NCBI GenBank assembly: GCA_029251085.1
Contig: JAQXDZ010000119.1
Location: 1-64,000 of the forward strand
From: Mariniblastus sp.
Lineage (GTDB): Bacteria > Planctomycetota > Planctomycetia > Pirellulales > Pirellulaceae
DNA length: 64,000 nucleotides
Direction of reading: 5' to 3'
A program made the translations under genes and the position numbers. The notes under the pieces are model-generated. The model made no database searches and was not told the DNA's origin. It saw nothing but the letters and a program-made list of their open reading frames with translations. Each line of letters opens with the position of its first letter. Positions within the stretch are counted from its first letter, which is position 1. Shown here piece by piece: positions 1-9,676 of this stretch.

Positions 1-364
1 GCGTTACACACATCCCTCAGAGTTCCAACTTAAATCGGATCGCACGGGTGTTACGCGATCTAACGATTATTGGTTCGGTTAATATTTTCCCGGCGATTCG
101 AGACCATCTCGATTGGTGAAAAACCGTCAATAAAGTCGTGAAACCCCGATCTCATGCGATCCTCAAAAACAAACTACTCGGTGGCTTTTCAGCACTTCTG
201 GAGCTTTCGAGGCATTTAGCCGAATTCGGAAAGGGGGAGTTTTGCGCAAACATTGGACAGTCCAACCAGATTCGAATCTCTCCCATCAACCGATTGCAAC
301 ACGAAAGGTCATCCGATCCGAACTGGTGCGTAGAACTGCTCGACGAGCGATGAGGCGTCTAGAA

Positions 365-2728
365 ATGAAACAAATCAATAGTTCGCAAGCCGAAGATCAA
401 CCATCGCGGTTGCCGGCGATCCGCTCTACTCGCATGCCGGTGAGACCAACACAGTCTCGCTGCGTTCGGTTCCATCCCGCAAGTTCTAAAATGGCGACCT
501 CGAACTTGCTTTTGATCTGCGGATTGCTGCTCACACTCCTGCCAAGTCAAAGCGTTGCTCAGAATACAAATCTAAACAGTCTGAAGGTTGAAACACAACA
601 AACTGCAACTCGACCAGCACAACCAAAGTTAAGACTTGCTCAAGATGTTTTTCGCAAGATTGACCAGCCGGCGAGTCTCCCATTCTCCCCTCCGGCTCGA
701 GCTGAATTGAATCGAGTGAAAACGGTCGGGACGAATCTTCGTTCGTTTGGGATCCCCTTCCAGATAAATGCAGACAACAGTGCATTTATTGAAGTCCAGC
801 TCTTTCTTTCTCGCGACCTTGGTTCGACTTGGAATTTTGCGGGACGTCAAACCACAGACCGTCAAGACTTCCCTTTTAAATCGACCGAAGACGGGGAATA
901 CTGGTTTTCGATGAAGACGCTCGACCGGGATCGCCGGCTGCTCCCCGAGGGCAATCCCCAACCAGAGCTAAAGATCATCGTGGACACAATTAAACCGACC
1001 CTCGATTTTCAAGTAGAAGCCGATGCTGCGGGGCGTGTTGTCTGCCGCTGGACTGCGAAAGACAAAAACCTAAACCCGAAGTCTATGCAAATTTTTTATC
1101 AAAGCACCAATTCAGGCGACTCCGCCGATGCCTGGAAAAAAGTTCCCGTCCAATTAAATGGAAAACAACGAGCCGGAATTTATTCCGACCAGATCGCCTG
1201 GTGGCCAGAAACCAAAGACCGACAATTAAGGGTCGTGGTCGAAATCAAAGACATTGCCGGGAACGTAGCACAAGCAAGCCGAATGCTTACAATTCAACCG
1301 GCGGCATGGCGGCACAGCTCTGAATCAACTGCTCAAATCACCGATCAGCCACAGACATCCCGAGATATCGCGATCGCAAACTCACAACAGCCCAGCGTTC
1401 CTCGGCAGACGGCACCCCAAAATAACTATGCGACTACCCAGTTTCGTTCACCGAAAGAACACTTTGAGAGTGTTAGCTCAGAAATAAAAGTTGCCAAAAA
1501 AACAAAGCAACCAGCTCCCAAATCGCTTCTTTCACCAGCGGCCACTCAGGACACCGTTGCGCCTCCAACAATCGCGGCGGAGCAGCCAGATTCGATTGTT
1601 TGGGAAAGTAAAACCAAACGAGAATTTTCTAAAAATCAAACAAATGTAGCGACGGCGCTTCCGCAAAGCTTCCCATTGAACTCCCAATTCCCCCCACAAG
1701 CTGCTCCTCGACAACTACTCGCAAGACCACCGCTCGATGTGCCTCCCACTGCGAGTACAACAAAGATCTCGAAAGGCATGTTTATCGGCGAATCTTCTAC
1801 GATGGGTGCCACGAACCAATACCGCGGTCCCCGCCAAAAGACTGAACGCCCCATCACGGCGCCAACTTTAGTTCCCGCGGTTTCCAATCAATCACCCACG
1901 TCCCCTCCCTCGGACGGGCAGTACTCGACCCAACCACTTCCTGAACTTCCTCCGGGAACTGAAAATCTCACGACAACCTTGAAACCAGCCGGTGTCGGTG
2001 ATTGGGCAAACCCGCAGATAGTCCAACCCGCTCCTAAAGCGATCTCAAGCTGGCAAGCGAACTCATCCTCCGTGATCACCAAAAAACCAAAGATGGACAC
2101 GGAAGACCAGGTGATTGGTTCGATGCGGTTTGACCTGAAATATGCAATCGACGCAATCGATCCATCAGGTGTCGATCGGGTAATTTTATGGGGAACCCAA
2201 GATGGAGTGCAGTGGAAATCCTGGGCAAGTGATCCCGATAGCCGGAGTCCATTCCCAGTGTCCGTCGAGCAAGATGGTACCTACGGCTTTCGAATCGTTG
2301 TCCACTCAAAAGATGGCCTAACTGGCACGGGGCCTTCTACTGGCGACCCTGCTGATATCTGGATTACCGTTGACACCCAGAAACCACAAACAAGAATCAA
2401 CTCGGTTCCGTACGGGCGCGGTCGTGAGGCAGGCCAACTGGTCATTAACTATTCCGTCAGCGATTCGGAGCTCACTCTTCGACCAATCACGCTCGCCTAC
2501 AGCAGCACCGTCAATGGGCCTTGGATTATGATTGACGAAAACCTCAGCAACGAAGGCCGCCACCTGTGGAAACCTGGAACCGACGTGCCGCAAAAGATAT
2601 TTTTGATGATCGAGGCCCGAGACAAGGCCGGAAACACCGGATCTCATCTGCTACAACAGCCCATTGATATCTCAGGACTCGTCCCCAGCGGAACCATCAG
2701 CGGAGTTTCCGTCGTCGGCAACGATTAA
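365..2728 (+). CDS. Exported protein with two Ig-like modules around a Pro/Gln-rich centre
   Basis: Not recognised as a named family. The chosen ATG has GAGG nine bases upstream. A hydrophobic signal segment (from the internal ATG at 491, ending SQSVAQ) begins about 43 residues in, so either the n-region is long or the true start is 491. After the signal there is a beta-rich module (LFLSRDLGSTW, EDGEYWFSMKT, DTIKPTLDF), then about 300 residues rich in Pro, Gln, Ser and Thr, then a C-terminal module of the same design (LWGTQDGVQWKSW, EQDGTYGFRIV, DTQKPQTRI) ending in EARDKAGNTG. Both modules resemble Ig/fibronectin-like folds. Export is likely; a structural or binding role at the cell surface is inference. 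No clear terminator follows. The 364 bases before it hold no supported gene. Confidence 0.75.
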   Translation: MKQINSSQAEDQPSRLPAIRSTRMPVRPTQSRCVRFHPASSKMATSNLLLICGLLLTLLPSQSVAQNTNLNSLKVETQQTATRPAQPKLRLAQDVFRKIDQPASLPFSPPARAELNRVKTVGTNLRSFGIPFQINADNSAFIEVQLFLSRDLGSTWNFAGRQTTDRQDFPFKSTEDGEYWFSMKTLDRDRRLLPEGNPQPELKIIVDTIKPTLDFQVEADAAGRVVCRWTAKDKNLNPKSMQIFYQSTNSGDSADAWKKVPVQLNGKQRAGIYSDQIAWWPETKDRQLRVVVEIKDIAGNVAQASRMLTIQPAAWRHSSESTAQITDQPQTSRDIAIANSQQPSVPRQTAPQNNYATTQFRSPKEHFESVSSEIKVAKKTKQPAPKSLLSPAATQDTVAPPTIAAEQPDSIVWESKTKREFSKNQTNVATALPQSFPLNSQFPPQAAPRQLLARPPLDVPPTASTTKISKGMFIGESSTMGATNQYRGPRQKTERPITAPTLVPAVSNQSPTSPPSDGQYSTQPLPELPPGTENLTTTLKPAGVGDWANPQIVQPAPKAISSWQANSSSVITKKPKMDTEDQVIGSMRFDLKYAIDAIDPSGVDRVILWGTQDGVQWKSWASDPDSRSPFPVSVEQDGTYGFRIVVHSKDGLTGTGPSTGDPADIWITVDTQKPQTRINSVPYGRGREAGQLVINYSVSDSELTLRPITLAYSSTVNGPWIMIDENLSNEGRHLWKPGTDVPQKIFLMIEARDKAGNTGSHLLQQPIDISGLVPSGTISGVSVVGND

Positions 2729-2890
2729 AATCTACGGCTGCCCAATTTGTCGTTCTCTCATCAGTGCACTCATGAAAGCGGCTTGGAATTCCACCGCCCA
2801 AGAACTGACGTTTGAGCCGCTTTAAGACAGATCAAAAACACGATATCCTGTCATTCTTCTCAACGGTTTTACTAACTGGCAGGCCAAATC

Positions 2891-4090
2891 ATGTCGTTTC
2901 TCATTAGATGCAGACCATTCCGTGTCTTTGGTTTACTGCCCCTCCTTCTGCTCACCACTCCTGCAAACGCGTCTTATGCGCAGTCTCCCCCGACACAAGA
3001 CACAACAGCCAAACCAGCCACACTCTCCTCTTTCGACCCGACTCCCAGTCTCGTTGTTCCCTTTACGAAACTCACCCAAGCGAAATACCCCGTAATCGAT
3101 ATCCATTCTCATTTTGGAATACGACTCAAGGGTAACCGTGAAACATTTCAGACTTACTTAACTCAAATGTCTGACAACCAGATTGCGATTTCAATTAGTC
3201 TCGATGCGGTGCTCGGCAGTGAAGAAGACCACTTAGATTTCATTCATGACAATGGGGCGAACGCCGTTGTTGCTTTTGCCCACATTGACTTTAAAGGTGG
3301 AGGCGGGGAAGACCCAGCGAACTGGGCCTGCAACCAACCGGGATTCGTTCGAAATTGTGTTGAGCAATTACGCGCAGCCAAAACTAAAGGAATTTTAGGC
3401 CTTAAATTCTTTAAATCATTCGGGCTTATCTATAAAGATAAAACTGGCTCACTGATTAAAATCGACGATCGGAAATTTGATCCAATCTGGGAGGCCTGTG
3501 GCAAACTGGGGCTTCCGGTGATCATGCATGTGGCCGACCCAATTGCATTCTTCAAACCGATAGATGGGAACAACGAACGCTGGGAGGAACTCAGCCGCCA
3601 TCCCGATTGGAGTTTTTACGGGGATGCGTTCCCTGATCGACAGGAACTATTATCGGCTCGCAATCGAATACTTGAGCGACATCCAGAGACTATCTTCATC
3701 GGAGCGCATTGTGCGAATAGCAGTGAAGATTTGAAACAGCTTGGTGGCTGGCTCCAGAAATATCCGAATCTGATGATCGGATTTGCATCCCGCATCAACG
3801 AACTCGGCCGCCAACCCTACACAGCCCGGAAGTTCTTTATCCAATACCAAGACCGGATTCTTTTTGCCACCGATGGGCCCTGGCCAAATCTTAGGTTGAG
3901 TTACTATTGGCGGTTTCTTGAAACCTATGACGAATACTTCCCCTACAGTGAAAAATCTCCACCACCGCAAGGAATGTGGAGAATTTATGGGATTGGTTTA
4001 CCTGACGACGTTTTGAAAAAAATCTACTTCGAAAATGCACTTCGAATTTTGCCGGCGCTGAAACCACTCTATAAAACGCTGGGCCATTAA
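2891..4090 (+). CDS. Exported amidohydrolase (Amidohydro_2-like TIM-barrel metal hydrolase)
   Basis: The protein starts with a signal peptide (MSFLIRC..., hydrophobic run ending ANASYAQ). The mature part opens with IDIHSHFG, placing metal-ligand histidines at residues 72 and 74. Further ligand positions fit the amidohydrolase superfamily: VIMHVADP (near residue 212), FIGAHCAN (near 275) and FATDGPWP (near 329, catalytic Asp). At 399 residues it has normal family length. The substrate cannot be read from sequence; relatives include decarboxylases and lactonases. It stands alone, with 162 bases before it and 194 after, so it is probably its own transcription unit. The predicted periplasmic location is typical of planctomycete hydrolases. 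Confidence 0.85.
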   Translation: MSFLIRCRPFRVFGLLPLLLLTTPANASYAQSPPTQDTTAKPATLSSFDPTPSLVVPFTKLTQAKYPVIDIHSHFGIRLKGNRETFQTYLTQMSDNQIAISISLDAVLGSEEDHLDFIHDNGANAVVAFAHIDFKGGGGEDPANWACNQPGFVRNCVEQLRAAKTKGILGLKFFKSFGLIYKDKTGSLIKIDDRKFDPIWEACGKLGLPVIMHVADPIAFFKPIDGNNERWEELSRHPDWSFYGDAFPDRQELLSARNRILERHPETIFIGAHCANSSEDLKQLGGWLQKYPNLMIGFASRINELGRQPYTARKFFIQYQDRILFATDGPWPNLRLSYYWRFLETYDEYFPYSEKSPPPQGMWRIYGIGLPDDVLKKIYFENALRILPALKPLYKTLGH

Positions 4091-4173
4091 ATGCCGTCTG
4101 CGTTCGCTGGCTGGGCAATTACCACGAATTATTGATTACCATTCCGGATGAAAACGCTCCATTTTGTCTGGCA

Positions 4174-4181
4174 GGGCAGGG
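4174..4181 (+). other. KOPS-like octamer GGGCAGGG, + strand
   Basis: Exact match to the E. coli KOPS consensus GGGNAGGG, pointing right. It lies in the intergenic region before the OPT transporter. Confidence 0.45.
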
Positions 4182-4284
4182 GACAGACGCATTTCCCCAG
4201 CCCTCCCTTAACTAGGGAGTCGATATTGAAACAAAAACGGCTTATGCTGTTAAAAGCTTTCCAGAAACGAAATGGATTCAAACC

Positions 4285-6192
4285 ATGTCGAATACAAACC
4301 CATCTACCGCCGCTGAGTCTTCGAAGACGCCACTCCCCGAAATTACCCTCCGCGTCATCGTGCTGGGAATCATCCTCTCAGTCGTGATGGGAGCGGCGAA
4401 TGTGTACGTTGGCCTCAAAGCCGGGATGACGGTATCGGCTTCGATCCCGGCAGCGGTTATGTCAATGCTGCTATTCCGATACCTATTTCGCAAACCCAGC
4501 ATTCTCGAAGCAAATCAAGTTCAAACCTGCGCCTCGGCGGGTGAATCCTTGGCCGCTGGTATTATTTTCACAATGCCGGCCATGATTTTAATCGGCCACT
4601 GGGAATCTTTTGACTACTGGACAATCACGCTTGTTGCATTCACTGGAGGAATGCTGGGCATCTTATTCATGATTCCGATGCGTCGAGTTTTTGTAGTTAA
4701 CAATGACGATTTAAAATACCCGGAAGGTATCGCCTGTGCGGCCGTTCTTAATGCAGGCGGACAAGAGAGTGACGCAAGTGCCGGACGCAGCCTGATTTTT
4801 GGTGGCATTTTAGGGGCGCTCGTGAAGGTCGTCGGTGGATTTTTCTCACTGATCAACGGGAGCCTTGAAACGGCGACCGTCGTTAATTCACGTGTTCTTT
4901 ATTTTGGCGGTGATATTTCGCCAATGTTAATTGCCGTCGGTTTTATTGTTCGACTCAACGTTGCCATCCTAATTTTCATAGGTGGCGCACTGGCGTGGCT
5001 GATTGGAATCCCATTACTTGGCGGAGGCTTAGCCGACGGAAATCCTGTCGATCAAGCCTATGGTATCTGGAGCGGCCAGATGCGCTACGTGGGCGTCGGC
5101 GCGATGGTGGTCGGAGGATTTAGTGCCTTGATTGCCGTCCGAAAAGGCCTCCTCGCCGCCGTCTTAAATCTCTGGCATGGATTTCAAAAAAAGACTGAAA
5201 CCACTGAAAATCTATCACAGCGAGATATCCCCTCTTGGGCAATTCTAGCGCTCGGAAGCATTTGCATTGCGCTATTGGCCGTTGTCAATTTCTCATTCAC
5301 TAATAACGCGGGCATCACGTTACTCTCCACGACCGTGATGCTGGTCATGGGCTTCTTTTTTACCGCCGTAGCAAGCTACATTGTTGGACTTGTTGGAAAC
5401 TCAAACAGCCCCGTTTCGGGGATGACCATCACAGCTGTTTTGGTCGCTGGTGGATTACTCTATTTGTTTAACTACACCGGTGCTGAGGCGGCGGTGGCAA
5501 CCCTCGGAATTGCTGCGATCGTGTGTTGCGTGGCTTGCACCAGTGGCGATGTTTGCAATGATCTAAAAACTGGCTCCATCGTGGGCGCCTCTCCTTTCCG
5601 CCAACAAATCATGCAGATCCTTGGGGTCTTCGTCGCTGCATTCGTCATGGCTCCCATTTTAACTCTTCTGCATGAAAACACCCCCGGAGGAATTGGCGGC
5701 AAAGAGCTTTCCGCACCACAGGCTGGCCTGTTTGCAAGTCTTGCGGAAGGTTTTTCAGGTAAAGGCGAACTGCCGTGGAACCTCATTGGCATCGGGGCAG
5801 GATTGGGGATCGTTATCCTGGTGATCGACGAATACTTGAAAAGACAAAAGTTCAAATTCCGAGCCCATCTGATGCCGATCGCTGTTGGCATGTACCTCCC
5901 TTTCGGACTGGCGACGCCTATCTTAATCGGCGGATTAATCGCTTATTTCTACTCCCGCAATATTCCTGAGAAGGACCACGAAGAAACGCTTCACCGAGGC
6001 GTTCTATTTTCTTCCGGCGTCATCGCAGGTGAAGCGTTAACCGCCGTTGGGATCGCCGGTCTCGCCGCATGGGGTATTCAAGCACTTGACTTCAACCTTT
6101 CCACCGGAACAGTCACGTTGCTTACCGGTCTAGCGGCGATTGCAATCGTCGTTGCCTTTTCCTTATTCACCCGTCCTCAAAAAAATAGATAG
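4285..6192 (+). CDS. OPT-family oligopeptide transporter
   Basis: A very hydrophobic 635-residue protein with about 14-16 membrane segments. The N-terminus has the bacterial OPT signature (LGIILSVVMGAANVYVGLKAG), followed by a cytoplasmic loop reading YPEGIACAAVLNAG. Length and layout match the prokaryotic branch of the oligopeptide transporter family, thought to import small peptides with protons in the inner membrane. The start ATG follows a short leader, and a CTG- or GTG-initiated form seems unlikely because the N-terminus is polar and then enters the first helix directly. holA begins only 15 bases after its stop, so the two may share a transcript even though they are functionally unrelated. 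The exact substrate is unknown. Confidence 0.9.
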   Translation: MSNTNPSTAAESSKTPLPEITLRVIVLGIILSVVMGAANVYVGLKAGMTVSASIPAAVMSMLLFRYLFRKPSILEANQVQTCASAGESLAAGIIFTMPAMILIGHWESFDYWTITLVAFTGGMLGILFMIPMRRVFVVNNDDLKYPEGIACAAVLNAGGQESDASAGRSLIFGGILGALVKVVGGFFSLINGSLETATVVNSRVLYFGGDISPMLIAVGFIVRLNVAILIFIGGALAWLIGIPLLGGGLADGNPVDQAYGIWSGQMRYVGVGAMVVGGFSALIAVRKGLLAAVLNLWHGFQKKTETTENLSQRDIPSWAILALGSICIALLAVVNFSFTNNAGITLLSTTVMLVMGFFFTAVASYIVGLVGNSNSPVSGMTITAVLVAGGLLYLFNYTGAEAAVATLGIAAIVCCVACTSGDVCNDLKTGSIVGASPFRQQIMQILGVFVAAFVMAPILTLLHENTPGGIGGKELSAPQAGLFASLAEGFSGKGELPWNLIGIGAGLGIVILVIDEYLKRQKFKFRAHLMPIAVGMYLPFGLATPILIGGLIAYFYSRNIPEKDHEETLHRGVLFSSGVIAGEALTAVGIAGLAAWGIQALDFNLSTGTVTLLTGLAAIAIVVAFSLFTRPQKNR

Positions 6193-6207
6193 TTCAAAAC
6201 GAATTAT

Positions 6208-7305
6208 ATGAATGGAACCCATCACGTTTTCGAGTTCCTCGAAAAATCGTCATTGCAGGACCTCGCCGGAGCCTGCGCGATCTTCGGAAGCGAACGGTTT
6301 TTAAAAAAATTAGCCGTAAAGCATATCACAGAAGCCATCGGAGGCGACGAAGATTTCGTTCCATCGGAATACGACTCCAACCATGCTTCCTGGCCATCCA
6401 TTTGGCCAGACGTCCATGACGAACTTTCAACCCGCAGTCTTTTTGGTGGAAACAGCCCCAAGATTGTCTTAGTAGACGATGCTGATAAATTCGTCACCGA
6501 GAATAGAGACCGCATTCATGACTATATATCCCAAGGTAAAGGATCGGGGTTACTCGTACTCATCGTTAATACTTGGGCGAGTAACACGAAACTCTACAAG
6601 CTAATTGACAAAGTAGGGTTTCAAGTTCGCTGCGACCCTCCTAAAACCAGCGCCAAGAGTAAGACGTCCGATGAACCTCGAATCGTTCAGTGGCTAATCC
6701 AGCGGGCCAAAGATGAATATGAGTTCACGTTGCCTAAAATGGGCGGTCAGATGTTAGTAGACCTGACCAGCAGTGAGTTTGGGCGCATGGATCAAGAACT
6801 CCAGAAATTATCTCTCTTTGCGGACAGCAAAGGTAAAGTGAGTCAGGAAACAATTAAAAAGGTGGTTGGGGGCTGGCGGGCGCGAACCATGTGGGATGCT
6901 GTAGATGCTGCGGCAGACGGTGACGCCAAGCGCGCAGTCACTTTGCTTGACCAACTGCTCAGAAGTGGCGAACACCCACTCGGCCTATTCGGGCAACTCT
7001 CATGGTCACTACGACGCTATTCAACCACGTCCGAAATCGTCATGCGGCAAATGCGGCAAAAAAAGAAACCGGACTTGGCTTCGGCAGTTCGGCAAGCCGG
7101 TTTTCGAAGCTGGGGTGGAGAAATTGAGACCGCCCAGACGCGAATTAGACAACTGGGAAGAAAACGAGCCGAGCTGATGCTTGACTGGTTGCTCGAAGCT
7201 GACATGCAGCTAAAAAACACTCACTCTAAAGAAGATCGCGGGCGACTAGTCTTGGAAAAATTATTCGTCCGGATGGCCAAAGAGCTTGGCCCCAACGCTG
7301 CTTAG
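6208..7305 (+). CDS. holA: DNA polymerase III subunit delta
   Basis: Clamp-loader delta subunit: it opens the beta sliding clamp as part of the gamma/tau complex during replication. The 365-residue length is typical. Recognisable segments are the N-terminal AAA+-like half (GACAIFGSERFLKKLAVKHI; SLFGGNSPKIVLVDDADKF, the usual delta 'sl.F....lv.v' stretch) and a C-terminal helical domain with LRSGEHPLGLFGQLSWSLRR, which matches the family's 'G.....L...l..q.R.l'. It sits 15 bases behind the OPT transporter gene on the same strand. The residues before FEFLEKS are polar, as expected for a cytosolic protein. Confidence 0.9.
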   Translation: MNGTHHVFEFLEKSSLQDLAGACAIFGSERFLKKLAVKHITEAIGGDEDFVPSEYDSNHASWPSIWPDVHDELSTRSLFGGNSPKIVLVDDADKFVTENRDRIHDYISQGKGSGLLVLIVNTWASNTKLYKLIDKVGFQVRCDPPKTSAKSKTSDEPRIVQWLIQRAKDEYEFTLPKMGGQMLVDLTSSEFGRMDQELQKLSLFADSKGKVSQETIKKVVGGWRARTMWDAVDAAADGDAKRAVTLLDQLLRSGEHPLGLFGQLSWSLRRYSTTSEIVMRQMRQKKKPDLASAVRQAGFRSWGGEIETAQTRIRQLGRKRAELMLDWLLEADMQLKNTHSKEDRGRLVLEKLFVRMAKELGPNAA

Positions 7306-7746
7306 AAATTGCAAAGTCACGGATCTTAAGCGATGCTTGGGCCCAACAAACTTACATGCATGGGAAGCCAGATAACACGACTCGCGGTGATCGCTTCTCA
7401 ACCTCAGTGAAAAAGAAGCCCCCTCCCGCCACGGCAAATCTAATTCCATTCGCGAATTTTGCTCGCTCAAGCCATATTTTTAGGGAGATTCCCAAATCTC
7501 TCGCTTGCCTCTCCCCTCATTTTTAGCCTGCAAAATCGAGTCCAAGCAAACACTCCACATCACCCCATCTCTCCTAGTGTGCCAGCAAGAAAGCCGCTGG
7601 CTACCCCGATTGCTGCCTTGAGCGGATTGAGAGATTTCTCTAATATCCCCGCGATTATAGAACCACTCTCCGTTTTTAATTTGAGTGGCTGGCATCCATT
7701 CTCCTTCCGGTTTTGACGACCAAAACCCATTTTGGCAAATAGCAAA
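7306..7746. other. Intergenic region without a supported gene
   Basis: 441 bases. Open frames on the - strand (7480-7758 and 7560-7745) have no supported start, Shine-Dalgarno sequence or recognisable domain, so I left them out. A small inverted repeat GAGAGATTTCTC lies near 7628. The promoter of the following lipoprotein gene must be here, but no convincing -35/-10 pair is visible. Confidence 0.5.
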
Positions 7747-9657
7747 ATGAAATATCAATGGCTTTTGATCCTGGTCTTACTTAGCGCGAGCATCGGCTGT
7801 GCCAAGTTGGGGCAGACAACGATTACGGAAGACTTACTCGGCGAACAATCGGCTTGGCTGGATGATGCGGCCAAGATTACTGATCTACCAGTAGAGAACG
7901 AGGAATCTGAGGAAGCAGACTCGGTGCAAGAGCAGGGGGAAACGATTGACCTCGCCGACCAAAAATCTAGGGACATTTCAGTCAAACTAACTGCCAAACC
8001 TCAGAAAAAACTATCAGACCAACCAGTCCCTGTTAATCCAATTAATTGCGGCCACTCATTGGAATGTGACTGCCAGAATTTTAAGAAACCTCCCAAACTA
8101 CTTTCCATCCAGCCAGCCAATCCTTTGGCGGCCATACCGCCACTCGCCTTAGACAAACACCCTTTGACACCACTCAACAGAGAACCGTCCGGCGAGATAA
8201 CTCAAGCACGCAACAACAACTTCAACTCATTACGCTCTCTCGGCCCCTCCCAAGCTCTGGGACCGCTGGAAATCCAACCGAAGTCTCAACTGCAGCCGAT
8301 GGCCTCGCAAGTACTCTCGCCATCAATTTCTTTAACGACGAAAAATGGCCTCGGGGCACTACCTCAGCAGACTCCTGAAAAGCAACCGCTGCAGCCGACA
8401 GACAGTATCCAGTCAGACAAACTCACGTCTCTGACCGAGCAGCCCTGTGAAAATTGCGACAAAATTTCATGCTCTGAAAACTGCCCCAACAGCAAAACTT
8501 CAGAGGATCAGGGATGGGATAAACTGTTCGCCATTGATACAACTCAGAACGAAAATTGCCCTGGCTGTGAATCCGGTTTGTGCGAAACAAAGGATTTAGT
8601 AATCGCCCCAAAGGTTCCCATCGTGATCACTGAGCCACCTTTCGAAATTGCCCCGGCAACTCCACTCCCTGACACAAGGGCTGAGTCAAAAACTTCACCC
8701 CGCATGGAAGCTGCGATACCGTCAAAAGTGGTTGATCTAGAGCAGTCCATTATCTATCCGAAAAATCCCAACCGTTTGGTAAATGGTCTCGAGCGAGAAA
8801 ACAGACCCAAAATCGAACATGCGTTCCGACCACCGGCGGCCCCGATTTCAGAATCACCAACTACCAAACTGGATGAAAGCCGTTCCAATGATTTCATCCC
8901 AAACTCTAAGACTGACTCAAATCCTAAAACCTCCTTGCCACTGCCGATTGATGAAAAAAGTCAGCTTGAAGTTTCGATCCAAAAATTAAAGAGCCAACTT
9001 GACCTCGAGACGGATTCTAACCGGCGCAATGCGTTGGAGGTCAATCTGCAACTGTTCGAATTTTTGCGTCATCAGCTCGCCAATGACGGTACGCTGACTT
9101 CCATTACGGTGGAAGAAAAAAAATACTGGGAACATCAGCTTGAAGCTATCGAAATGATGGCACAAGGAGGTGGCGAAGAAGTGACCGGCAAGGCTGCAGA
9201 TGCAACACTTGGCAATCTAAGAAAGGCAATGAGCCGTCTCGAATCCATCGCCGAGCTGCAAATCAAAAATGGTGCCATTTGCTTTGAAATCGGCGGCTTT
9301 GGAAAACACAAGTCCTTCCCCAAAAACTTATTTAAACCGGGACAACCCATCCTGGTCTACTGCGAAGTTGAGAATTACGAATCTAAAGACCAAGAAATTG
9401 ATTCAAAAAGAGTTGTGCAATCTCGATTTCAGGGAAGTTATCAAATTGAAAACGGGGACGGCCAACAGGTGCAATCGGGAGATTTCCCAGTCATCGAAGA
9501 TAACGCCCCTCAACGGCGACGCGATTTCTATCTCTATTTCAAAATCAAACTAAACGAACTGGAACCTGGCAACTATCGACTGCAGATGGAGATCGAAGAT
9601 CTCAACGGGCAGAAAACAGGAAACCTTGAGCAAGATCTTTTATTCATTGTTCAGTAA
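7747..9657 (+). CDS. Cysteine-rich probable lipoprotein with coiled coil and C-terminal beta domain
   Basis: Function unknown. The start is set by the signal sequence MKYQWLLILVLLSASIGC, which ends in a lipobox-like SIGC. Three cysteine clusters lie in the first half: CGHSLECDC, CENCDKISCSENC and CPGCESGLC. They recall metal-binding knuckles but match no family I know. Between them the sequence is Pro/Gln-rich and probably unstructured. From about residue 405 comes a helical stretch rich in Glu, Leu and Lys (probable coiled coil), then a beta-rich C-terminal domain of about 120 residues (FKPGQPILVYCEVENYESK, LEPGNYRLQMEIEDLNGQ). The O-antigen-ligase-like gene follows after 19 bases, so they are likely co-transcribed and a cell-envelope role is reasonable. 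Confidence 0.7.
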   Translation: MKYQWLLILVLLSASIGCAKLGQTTITEDLLGEQSAWLDDAAKITDLPVENEESEEADSVQEQGETIDLADQKSRDISVKLTAKPQKKLSDQPVPVNPINCGHSLECDCQNFKKPPKLLSIQPANPLAAIPPLALDKHPLTPLNREPSGEITQARNNNFNSLRSLGPSQALGPLEIQPKSQLQPMASQVLSPSISLTTKNGLGALPQQTPEKQPLQPTDSIQSDKLTSLTEQPCENCDKISCSENCPNSKTSEDQGWDKLFAIDTTQNENCPGCESGLCETKDLVIAPKVPIVITEPPFEIAPATPLPDTRAESKTSPRMEAAIPSKVVDLEQSIIYPKNPNRLVNGLERENRPKIEHAFRPPAAPISESPTTKLDESRSNDFIPNSKTDSNPKTSLPLPIDEKSQLEVSIQKLKSQLDLETDSNRRNALEVNLQLFEFLRHQLANDGTLTSITVEEKKYWEHQLEAIEMMAQGGGEEVTGKAADATLGNLRKAMSRLESIAELQIKNGAICFEIGGFGKHKSFPKNLFKPGQPILVYCEVENYESKDQEIDSKRVVQSRFQGSYQIENGDGQQVQSGDFPVIEDNAPQRRRDFYLYFKIKLNELEPGNYRLQMEIEDLNGQKTGNLEQDLLFIVQ

Positions 9658-9676
9658 ACCAGGGTAACTTGCCTCG

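Noticed and set aside
7480-7758. 92-residue - strand open frame after holA
   Set aside because: No supported start and overlaps the upstream region of the lipoprotein gene; too weak to report.
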